IMG/VR virus record: IMGVR_UViG_3300040781_000079
Location: 1 to 26,228 of that record
Strand: one strand, 5' to 3'
Source of the DNA: a virus
DNA length: 26,228 nt
Of this stretch, positions 1 through 4,915 are shown in pieces (positions within the stretch are counted from its first letter, which is position 1; every line of letters starts with the position of its first letter). The notes beneath the pieces were generated by a model. That model saw nothing but the letters and a program-made list of their open reading frames with translations, was not told the origin of the DNA and ran no database searches. The translations under genes and the position numbers were made by a program.

Positions 1-24
1 ATTGCTCGCTCACTGTTGATGCGT

Positions 25-43
25 ATGGTTATTTATCGGTTTT
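25..43 (-). promoter_or_regulatory. Putative phage promoter P1 (GATAAATA family)
   Basis: On the minus strand the sequence AAAACCGATAAATAACCAT is identical over 19 bp to the site at 24892-24910. The GATAAATA core is at 37-30. It follows the stop of the last small gene (60-251) and points out of the window to the left, so it probably drives a gene that starts beyond position 1. The core resembles T4-type late promoters (TATAAATA). It could equally be the site for the single-subunit polymerase encoded at 783-2597. Promoter function is inferred from repetition and intergenic position. Confidence 0.6.
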
Positions 44-59
44 CGAGATTACATGTGTG

Positions 60-251
60 TTACGCTATATAACGCTCGTGATACTCTACCAGGAACTCAC
101 AGGCTCGGGTGTAGTCCTGGTAGTGATCTGAATTCTCCAGTTTGTGCTGGACTCGGTCCAGGTCGTCAAGATCTTCCCATGCACGACGGAATTTCTCGGC
201 GGCTCGCTTGCGCATGACTTGTTCTCTGGGTATGTCAAGATGTCTTCTCAT
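60..251 (-). CDS. Small phage protein, paralogue of the 595-786 product
   Basis: A 63-residue protein of unknown function, rich in charged residues and probably helical. Its second half (LDRVQHKLEN, then Y-x4-FL-x2-Y) aligns with the product of 595-786 (VDRAQQKLSN, then Y-x4-FL-x2-YW). The two are the same length and the shared DR lies one residue apart, which supports the start at 251. That start overlaps the upstream gene (235-573) by 17 bp, and no strong ribosome binding site is visible. An internal ATG at 215 would avoid the overlap but would break the alignment with the paralogue. It is the last gene of the polymerase operon inside the window. Confidence 0.7.
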   Translation of the reverse strand: MRRHLDIPREQVMRKRAAEKFRRAWEDLDDLDRVQHKLENSDHYQDYTRACEFLVEYHERYIA

Positions 252-573
252 GGATCACCGTGTAGTTGTATTCCTGTGCTTCTCGCATCTTTTTTCGCTG
301 GCCGCGTTTTACTCTCTCGTCTACTCGGACATTCAGAGTGCTGTGGCTGTGACTGGCGTTGTATATGTTGCCATCAGGGCCAATCAGGGTTTTCGCTCGT
401 TGTGTCCAGGTGCTGTTCAACCAGTTCTCCAGATATTGTGCATGTTCTGGTGTGAGTGGTGCATCACTGGTGACAATCTCGTGGATTGCCCAATACCGGT
501 GTATTTTTTCTGTGCTTGAGCTAGCGCCCAGGAGTGTTTTTAACACTTGTCGCTTGATTTCATGTTGATCCAT
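235..573 (-). CDS. Hypothetical phage protein
   Basis: A 112-residue protein with no family I recognise. The N-terminal half is probably helical (IKRQVLKTLLGA, then HAQYLENWLNSTWTQRAKTL). The C-terminal third is basic, with a VKRGQRKKMREAQEY stretch at about residues 88-102, which could bind nucleic acid. It lies between two paralogous 63-residue genes downstream of the polymerase gene, so it is probably co-transcribed with the polymerase. The ribosome binding site is weak (AAGTAAG just upstream of 573). No signal peptide or membrane segment is visible. Confidence 0.65.
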   Translation of the reverse strand: MDQHEIKRQVLKTLLGASSSTEKIHRYWAIHEIVTSDAPLTPEHAQYLENWLNSTWTQRAKTLIGPDGNIYNASHSHSTLNVRVDERVKRGQRKKMREAQEYNYTVIHEKTS

Positions 574-594
574 GCACTTACTTATCTGGGTGTT

Positions 595-786
595 TTATGT
601 GCCCTGATATTCATGCCAATATGCTTGTAGAAACTTGATGTTACGTTCATACTCACGGACTTCAGGATCATTGCTGAGCTTCTGTTGTGCTCGGTCCACA
701 GGATGCTGGCTGCGCCATGCTGTTACTTGCATCAGAGCAGTCAGGGCACGTTGCCTGTCTCTTATGGGTTGGTAACTCAGTGTCAC
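595..786 (-). CDS. Small phage protein, paralogue of the 60-251 product
   Basis: A 63-residue charged, probably helical protein of unknown function. It shares the pattern [VL]DR-x-Q-x-KL-x-N, then Y-x4-[KE]FL, with the 63-residue product at 60-251, so the pair arose by duplication. Its start codon overlaps the stop of the polymerase gene (ATGA, 783-786). This is typical of translational coupling and suggests the protein is made together with the polymerase. A role as a polymerase accessory or regulator is a guess from position only. Confidence 0.75.
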   Translation of the reverse strand: MTLSYQPIRDRQRALTALMQVTAWRSQHPVDRAQQKLSNDPEVREYERNIKFLQAYWHEYQGT

Positions 787-2597
787 TCTGCACCGTCCAT
801 GTAATCGTCATAGTCTTGTTGTTGCTGGTCTTGGCTGGGTTCAGACATGAATCTTGCTTGTCTTATATCCAGTATCTTGCGCACCATGTCGCCATACTGT
901 TCGTCTTCCAGGATCACACCACGCATTTTAGGGTGACGTTGATAATCATCTGCCAACTGGTATGCCTTGGGATCAGTGATTTCCTCACAGTCTTGGTCAG
1001 TGCTGTATCTGCTCTGGTATCCAGTCTCTTGTGCCTTTTGCAGCATCTCATCATTTAGTCTCTTGAGTTCATCACGGTTTTGTTGTTCAGTTTGTGCTGC
1101 ACGTTCTGCTACTGCTTTGTCAAACCAGGCTTTGTGATGTTTTTCCTCGTAACGTATCCAGGGTGATATTTGCTGGGCATCATGGTTGAGTGCGTCTACA
1201 CATATGGGTGTTTTGCTATACACAGCATCGTGGACTCTGAGCATGATCTCTGCGTTGGGGTGTTTGCTCAACACAGTGTCCATGATCATGGTTTCAGCAT
1301 TCTGATACAGGAAAGCCAGATACTTCTTCTTGCTAAATCTTCCTGTGCCATATCCACGCTCAGTGTCGTTGCGCAGTTCACGGCGTTGCTTGAGTTCAGG
1401 GTCAATGTCCTGAGTCACAGCGTCTGCCAGAGCCTTGATGTCGTTCATGAGATCTGTAATAAACCCCTGACTCAGGAATATCTCTCTGTCCTCTTTGTTG
1501 TAGATCACATCAGCGATTGCGTTGTTGATCCAGGTGTTTTTCTCTTTGTCCCAACGACCGGTGCTTTTGTTGGCACCAAATCCAATTGCCGTGATGGCTT
1601 GCTTGACAATCTTGATCTTGGCTGACATGGGCAGGTTGGTGTTGGTCATTTGCTCTGCCAGATGCTCTCGTATTTCCTGCTTCATTTCATTATACGCCGT
1701 AAAGCTATCAGCCTTGACACCACGATCGTTTGCTAAATGGGCATACACACTAAACACACACGCACTGATGTCATACTCATGACAGTTGCCCAATGCTGCT
1801 ACACGGACTTCACTGCGCACGTTCTGGAGACTGAATCCTGTGTTGTAGATACGACCAAAGAAATCGCTCTCCCCTGTAAACTGAACCAGGAAGTCTGTAT
1901 AGTAGTCTTTTTTACTATCTGGGATATACTGACTCAACTGGCGATTTGTTTCCTTGACCAACGCCTGGATGGATCTGGCTTGCGCAAGCTGCGTGAGCAT
2001 CATTTGTGATCTCTTGCTGTGCATGCTGGACTGCTCCAGTATTTCTGCTTGCACTGTGTTGATGTAGGCTTGCAGGCTGCGCATATCCACTGGCACGAAT
2101 TCCATGGTGAGTTCACCCTCTAGTGCTTTTTCCACGCTATGCCCGTGTGTTTCCTGGAAAAACTTCTCCGTGTCTTCCAGTCTGATGTTGATTAAGTCCA
2201 TGATGTCTACTCCTTGTGGTAATATGCCTGATTTTAGATTTGTTAGGTTGCTGCCTTTTTCAACCACCCGAATGATACTTGCTTGGTTGTCTGTTATCCA
2301 CTGCGACCATTTTGTGCGTGTGCCCGGAATTTGCGCTTGTATACTTGAGTTGAGTTTGCTTACACTGATATACCAGAGCATGAGATTCTTTTTTCTGGCG
2401 TTGTTCTCAGCATTGACTTTTAAGTCTTGTGGGCGATGGTAGATCAGATAGTCAAACAGTAGTTTGCTGGCGTGATCCACATATGAAGTGGCTATGGCCT
2501 GGTAACTCAACTGTCTGTTGTTGGTGCGGTGTTCTGCTTGGTGGTTTTGCATGCGCTGTTGTAGCGCGGTGATTAGATCTTGGCGAGTTGTTTTCAT
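783..2597 (-). CDS. Divergent, shortened single-subunit (T7-type) polymerase
   Basis: This 604-residue protein carries the ordered motifs of the single-subunit RNA polymerase / family A polymerase fold. They are DFFGRIY (245-251, the DxxGR motif; T7 has DWRGRVY), motif A YDISACVF (D276), motif B KQAITAIGFG (K332 with F340-G341 at the same spacing as T7 K631 and Y639-G640), and motif C RVHDAVY (H456-D457). Residues 1-240 are mostly helical and unrecognised. A charged, Gln-rich tail of about 145 residues follows motif C. The inter-motif distances (27, 56 and 125 residues) are shorter than in the 883-residue T7 enzyme. The positions matching T7 G542 and Y639, which select ribose, appear as V281 and F340. 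AAGGA lies about 10 nt before the ATG. An atypical DNA polymerase or an inactive derivative is possible. Confidence 0.75.
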   Translation of the reverse strand: MKTTRQDLITALQQRMQNHQAEHRTNNRQLSYQAIATSYVDHASKLLFDYLIYHRPQDLKVNAENNARKKNLMLWYISVSKLNSSIQAQIPGTRTKWSQWITDNQASIIRVVEKGSNLTNLKSGILPQGVDIMDLINIRLEDTEKFFQETHGHSVEKALEGELTMEFVPVDMRSLQAYINTVQAEILEQSSMHSKRSQMMLTQLAQARSIQALVKETNRQLSQYIPDSKKDYYTDFLVQFTGESDFFGRIYNTGFSLQNVRSEVRVAALGNCHEYDISACVFSVYAHLANDRGVKADSFTAYNEMKQEIREHLAEQMTNTNLPMSAKIKIVKQAITAIGFGANKSTGRWDKEKNTWINNAIADVIYNKEDREIFLSQGFITDLMNDIKALADAVTQDIDPELKQRRELRNDTERGYGTGRFSKKKYLAFLYQNAETMIMDTVLSKHPNAEIMLRVHDAVYSKTPICVDALNHDAQQISPWIRYEEKHHKAWFDKAVAERAAQTEQQNRDELKRLNDEMLQKAQETGYQSRYSTDQDCEEITDPKAYQLADDYQRHPKMRGVILEDEQYGDMVRKILDIRQARFMSEPSQDQQQQDYDDYMDGAE

Positions 2598-2652
2598 TTT
2601 GTCTGTTCCTTATTTGTTTAGTTTCCTTGTGACAGGTTTTGCCGGACCTGGT

Positions 2653-2750
2653 GACAGCATAAGTGGGTTGTCGGTCACATTAGAAACTACCCCGTAGGGA
2701 AGGAACACTATGAAATCGGCAAATTTCACCGACAACCCACTTATGCTGTC
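2653..2750. repeat. Perfect 23-bp inverted repeat with 52-nt loop
   Basis: The arms at 2653-2675 (starting GACAGCATAAG) and 2728-2750 (ending CTTATGCTGTC) are exact reverse complements over 23 bp, with 52 nt between them. The right arm begins 9 bp past the GATAAATA core at 2766-2759. A minus-strand transcript from that core would therefore start at or near the base of a very stable hairpin within the polymerase mRNA leader. The loop contains a small ctac/gtag hairpin. Possible roles are mRNA 5' protection, attenuation, a protein-binding site or a replication element. Confidence 0.9.
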
Positions 2751-2758
2751 TACAGTTT

Positions 2759-2766
2759 TATTTATC
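2759..2766 (-). promoter_or_regulatory. Putative phage promoter P2 upstream of the polymerase gene
   Basis: GATAAATA on the minus strand, 162 bp before the ATG of the polymerase gene (2597), in a non-coding region. It is one of the recurring cores in this window and lies just upstream of the 23-bp inverted repeat. If it is used, the polymerase mRNA has a leader of about 150 nt that includes the whole hairpin. If the enzyme recognises this core, expression would be autogenous. This is inference from motif recurrence. Confidence 0.5.
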
Positions 2767-3001
2767 TATATTGTTGATTATAGGGCAGGAAACGGGAAAT
2801 GTCAAACCACAGGACTCCTTCCTCCGGCCTCTCTCCCCTCCCCCATGTCTCCCTCCATGTCTGCCCGGTATGTAAGTAGTTACCAACTTATCTTCCTTGT
2901 TCCCCATTAAGTGTCGTTTTAGAAATATCGGTGTCGTAAACCTTGTCGTTTTAGAAATACCACGGTCATAGCCTGTTATCTGGGGTGTTTCTCACATACA
3001 G
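2767..3001. other. Non-coding hub: pyrimidine tract and 16-bp direct repeats
   Basis: I see no convincing gene here. Positions 2815-2866 are 45 pyrimidines out of 52 on the plus strand (polypurine on the other), including two CCATGTCT copies. Further right, TGTCGTTTTAGAAATA occurs exactly at 2912-2927 and 2944-2959, with a partial TGTCGT copy at 2932. These repeats lie roughly 40-90 bp upstream of the + strand promoter core at 3002-3009, a suitable place for an activator or repressor. The segment separates the structural operons from the polymerase operon. Confidence 0.6.
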
Positions 3002-3009
3002 CATAAATA
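3002..3009 (+). promoter_or_regulatory. Putative phage promoter P3, plus strand
   Basis: CATAAATA followed by ACCATG. The 13-nt string ATAAATAACCATG is shared with the minus-strand site at 24892-24910. It is the only member of the family found on the plus strand. It sits upstream of a short segment that ends in a strong terminator (3124-3163), which supports a discrete short transcript. Confidence 0.5.
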
Positions 3010-3015
3010 ACCATG

Positions 3016-3163
3016 AGCCCAACACAGGAAACTGCTTTTATCTCCTACGAAAGAGTGTGTTTATGGAACCTTTGTTGAGTCCGGCTCTCATGATGCGCGT
3101 CTATCACAAGTTGTGGTCATGACAAACCCCCTGAGTTGTGCCATACTCAGGGGGTTTATTTTT
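3016..3163 (+). ncRNA. Putative short phage RNA of about 150 nt
   Basis: The segment is bounded by a GATAAATA-family core (3002-3009) and a strong intrinsic terminator (3124-3163), both in the + direction, and holds no substantial gene. A 5' stem is possible: CAT plus GAGCC (3012-3019) with GGCTC plus CAT (3083-3091, one unpaired base), extended by CAAC (3020-3023) with GTTG (3074-3077). The loop carries TATCTCCT (3039-3046), complementary to the AGGAGAT ribosome binding sites of several genes here. It could instead encode a leader peptide: 21 codons from 3013 or 19 from 3063, both with poor ribosome binding sites. The 5' end is estimated. Confidence 0.45.
3124..3163. terminator. Strong intrinsic terminator, probably bidirectional
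   Basis: CCCCCTGAGT (3127-3136) pairs perfectly with ACTCAGGGGG (3145-3154) around an 8-nt loop. Adjacent AAA and TTT extend the stem to 13 bp. On the plus strand TTTATTTTT follows (3155-3163), a classic U-tract. On the minus strand it comes just after the stop of the 3169-3489 gene and is followed by TTTGTC, a weaker tract. It therefore ends the minus-strand operon and the short + strand transcript. Confidence 0.9.
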
Positions 3164-3168
3164 GAGTG

Positions 3169-3489
3169 TTACATGAAGTTTTCTGTGTATACCTTGTGTA
3201 GAGTATTGTAATCCACTGTGTCACTTATGCGCACCACACTGTCTGCGTTGACAATCCGACCTTTCAGTCTCATGTTGCCCACGATGATCACTGCCCGGTG
3301 CACGTCTTTGGTCAACTCACGTATGATGGGTTCCCAGATACGGAAGTTGCCATAACTTTCTGTTGCGTAAGTGGTCAACATTCGGCCGTTGTCACCATCA
3401 ATCATGGTCAATTCCCAGTAGTAGTCTGTGTTACGCTTGCTCCACTTGCGGTCTGCTTTGATTACCACTGCTTGTTTTACTGAGTCCAT
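3169..3489 (-). CDS. Hypothetical beta-rich small protein
   Basis: A 106-residue protein of unknown function. Alternating hydrophobic and polar residues (YYWELTMIDGDNGR, HRAVIIVGNMRLKGRIV, SVVRISDTVDY) suggest a small beta-barrel, possibly an OB-like fold, but I cannot assign a family. GGAGG lies 9 nt before the ATG at 3489. The start overlaps the end of the upstream gene (3477-3860) by 13 bp, and transcription ends at the terminator directly downstream. Its link to a helix-turn-helix repeat protein suggests nucleic-acid-related or regulatory work. That is inference. Confidence 0.75.
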   Translation of the reverse strand: MDSVKQAVVIKADRKWSKRNTDYYWELTMIDGDNGRMLTTYATESYGNFRIWEPIIRELTKDVHRAVIIVGNMRLKGRIVNADSVVRISDTVDYNTLHKVYTENFM

Positions 3490-3860
3490 GAGTCAAGCCC
3501 TCCACGTGCTGCCACATAATCTGGGTGATTATGATGTAGCCAGAAGCGTTGTCTGGGTTCAGCCTTGCTCATGTCAGGCAGTTGTGCACCAGGTGCTCGA
3601 ACATCCAGGTATCCGTCCTTGTGTCGACGGTATAGTTTGTGTGGTTCTGGATTGCCAGGCAGCATTTGTGCCATTTCATATGGTGTGCATCCCCAGGTGA
3701 CTTCGAAACTAGTGGGCTTGTGTTTGCGTTGCCAGATACTGCCAAATCTCACGTGTCTGTCAGTCAGGCTCCATGTGCCCACCTGCTCTTGCTGGCACCA
3801 TTGGGTTTTGTCGATGCCATAGTGGCTTTCATAGTTTGTGCGGGGTCTGTATTTTTTCAT
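3477..3860 (-). CDS. Helix-turn-helix repeat protein (paralogue of 3941-4348)
   Basis: A 127-residue protein built of two similar modules of about 33 residues (8-40 and 50-82). Each has the pattern T-x-[YF]-E-x2-[YW]-G followed by probable helices, joined by WQRKHKP. The C-terminus carries RQRFWLHHNHPDY (103-115). The adjacent 135-residue protein has the same plan (WQRRAKP; RQFWLHENHPDY), so they are duplicates. The modules look like small HTH DNA-binding units, so a sequence-specific DNA-binding or regulatory role is likely, though no family is certain. AAGGAG is well placed before the ATG. The start codon overlaps one arm of a 10-bp inverted repeat in the leader. Confidence 0.75.
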   Translation of the reverse strand: MKKYRPRTNYESHYGIDKTQWCQQEQVGTWSLTDRHVRFGSIWQRKHKPTSFEVTWGCTPYEMAQMLPGNPEPHKLYRRHKDGYLDVRAPGAQLPDMSKAEPRQRFWLHHNHPDYVAARGGLDSWTQ

Positions 3861-3907
3861 GTTGTGATCTCCTTGCGTTGGTTTTGTCTATCACAACATT
3901 ATTTACT
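3859..3907 (-). promoter_or_regulatory. Putative promoter variant with 10-bp inverted repeat over the start codon
   Basis: On the minus strand AGTAAATA (3907-3900), a variant of the GATAAATA core, is followed directly by ATGTTGTGAT (3899-3890). The perfect complement ATCACAACAT lies at 3868-3859, and its last two bases are the first two of the start codon. The AGGAG site sits in the loop beside the stem. The element may be an operator or a translational hairpin. If transcription starts 6-7 nt past the core, only part of the first arm would be in the RNA. Confidence 0.5.
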
Positions 3908-3940
3908 CAGATACGGTCAGAAGGGCTTGAAACGGGTATA

Positions 3941-4348
3941 TTATGAGCCTTTCTGAAACAGTTTGAATCGCTCACCATGATAATCTGGATGATTTTCATG
4001 TAACCAGAACTGTCTGGGTTGCTCTACTGGCCCAGGTGGGTCAGGATTATGCTTGAGATGCTCTTGTATGCGCTTCTGTGTGGTTCCCTCTTTGTCCCAC
4101 AGATACACTATGCTCAGGCATTTGCCCAGCCAGGCACATAACTCGGATCGGGTCATGCCATATGCTGCTTCAAATCGAGTGGGTTTTGCTCTGCGTTGCC
4201 AGGGTGTGCCCCAGTTGTGCACTCTCATGTTGATTGCAGTGCTGGTGGTGCCTTCCTGGTGTGCCAGTTCGTGGGTGGTCATGCCGTATTTCTCAGCAAA
4301 CTTGGTGTTCAGGCGTGTGCGTGGTGTCATGCCGGGTTGCTTGTCCAT
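3941..4348 (-). CDS. Helix-turn-helix repeat protein (paralogue of 3477-3860)
   Basis: A 135-residue basic protein with two repeated modules (15-48, KFAEKYGMTTHELA; 56-88, TRFEAAYGMTRSELCAWLG) joined by WQRRAKP. A probable helix (TTQKRIQEHLKH) and the C-terminal motif RQFWLHENHPDY (112-123) follow. The YGMT-x-[HS]EL pattern fits a small HTH unit that begins with the turn before a recognition helix. It matches the neighbouring 3477-3860 product throughout, so it is a tandem duplication that has diverged. It has its own putative promoter, and CAGGAG precedes the ATG. A regulatory DNA-binding role is inferred. Confidence 0.75.
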   Translation of the reverse strand: MDKQPGMTPRTRLNTKFAEKYGMTTHELAHQEGTTSTAINMRVHNWGTPWQRRAKPTRFEAAYGMTRSELCAWLGKCLSIVYLWDKEGTTQKRIQEHLKHNPDPPGPVEQPRQFWLHENHPDYHGERFKLFQKGS

Positions 4349-4355
4349 GTGTATC

Positions 4356-4380
4356 TCCTGCTTTATACAGGATATTTATC
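4356..4380 (-). promoter_or_regulatory. Putative promoter P4 with hairpin masking the ribosome binding site
   Basis: GATAAATA (4380-4373, minus strand) is followed immediately by TCCTG (4372-4368), a 7-nt loop and CAGGA (4360-4356). The second arm contains most of the AGGAG ribosome binding site (4359-4355) for the ATG at 4348. If transcribed, the short stem would hide the site. Whether the first arm is in the RNA depends on the true start point. Confidence 0.5.
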
Positions 4381-4387
4381 TGGCTTG

Positions 4388-4642
4388 TTAACCGGCTATA
4401 TTCAGGTCGATCAGCATCTTGATTAGCATGCCGATGGCACCACAAGCCGTTACCACCATGATGCCCCAGATACGGGTATCCAGTTTGCCGATGCGATCTT
4501 CCATGCTGGTGCGATTCTCTTTGATTTCAGTCTTGAGTTCACGGATATCGTCCTTGATATACACAAGCATGCTGCTGATTTCAGTGTTGGCGATTTCCAC
4601 AATACGGTGCTCCACTATCTTGTCAGGATCTTCAGAGGACAT
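4388..4642 (-). CDS. Coiled-coil protein with C-terminal membrane anchor
   Basis: Starting from the ATG at 4642 the protein has 84 residues. A GTG at 4654 would add four. AGGT lies about 10 nt before the ATG. The body is a charged helical region with heptad character (IKDDIRELKTEIKENRTSMEDRIGKL is the core, quoted here only as a landmark by its ends IKDD and IGKL). One C-terminal membrane segment follows (WGIMVVTACGAIGMLIKMLI). This layout resembles haemolysin XhlA-type or holin-accessory proteins of phage lysis modules. It overlaps the preceding gene, which has the same layout. A lysis role is plausible but unproven, since no endolysin is visible nearby. Confidence 0.7.
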   Translation of the reverse strand: MSSEDPDKIVEHRIVEIANTEISSMLVYIKDDIRELKTEIKENRTSMEDRIGKLDTRIWGIMVVTACGAIGMLIKMLIDLNIAG

Positions 4643-4874
4643 ACAAGAAAACACCTAGCACGTTCACAACCATGCTTACTGCACACACGCCCAGGGTCCA
4701 GTTCAATTTCTTTTCCAGATCCAGCACATGCTGGTTTGTTTCACTTGTGAGTTGACGCACTTCATCTTTGAGTGAATGAATACTCAATATATCCTCGGCC
4801 ACCTGATCCAGATCCACACTGGGATGGAACAGGATGGGGGTGCCTGAGTTCGGATGGTTCTTGCGGGGCATCAT
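4632..4874 (-). CDS. Small coiled-coil protein with C-terminal membrane anchor
   Basis: An 80-residue protein with a polar N-terminus and a heptad-like helix at about residues 24-57 (ending LDLEKKLNW). One C-terminal membrane segment follows (TLGVCAVSMVVNVLGVFLYVL by extent, about residues 59-80). It has the same plan as the next gene and the two overlap by 11 bp, so they may form a membrane complex. Its ATG overlaps the TGA of the 14-codon gene before it (ATGATG). It could be a holin-like or XhlA-like lysis accessory, or a tail-anchored structural protein. The sequence alone does not decide. Confidence 0.7.
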   Translation of the reverse strand: MMPRKNHPNSGTPILFHPSVDLDQVAEDILSIHSLKDEVRQLTSETNQHVLDLEKKLNWTLGVCAVSMVVNVLGVFLYVL

Positions 4875-4915
4875 TTGGTTCCCTTCTTTTTCTTGCCTTT
4901 CTTTTTGTAAGCCAT
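4871..4915 (-). CDS. 14-residue lysine-rich microprotein
   Basis: The reading frame encodes MAYKKKGKKKKGTK, with 8 lysines in 14 residues. Its ATG (4915-4913) overlaps the TAA of the LamG gene as TAATG. Its TGA (4873-4871) overlaps the ATG of the next gene. GGGAG lies 7 nt before the ATG. Without it a gap of about 40 bp would break an otherwise gap-free operon. Very basic short peptides of this kind could bind nucleic acid or membranes. Function is unknown. Confidence 0.6.
   Translation of the reverse strand: MAYKKKGKKKKGTK

Noticed and set aside
783-2597. Family B DNA polymerase or reverse transcriptase as identity of the 604-residue protein
   Set aside because: Motif C is HD, not DTD or xxDD. 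Motif B spacing (K, then F-G eight residues later) and the DxxGR motif fit the family A/T7 RNA polymerase group.
2710-2910. Plus-strand 66-codon frame starting in the loop of the 23-bp inverted repeat, with AAGGA before ATG
   Set aside because: Half of the product is a translation of the pyrimidine tract (Pro/Ser/Leu) and of the repeat arm. No upstream + promoter is visible.
2912-2959. CRISPR-like repeat (GTTTTAGAAATA)
   Set aside because: There are only two copies and no regular spacers. The likeness to a CRISPR repeat or tracrRNA is short and coincidental. It is better treated as a direct repeat near a promoter.
4643-4654. GTG start at 4654 for the coiled-coil membrane protein
   Set aside because: The ATG at 4642 has a better spaced AGGT and reduces the overlap. 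The choice is not certain.
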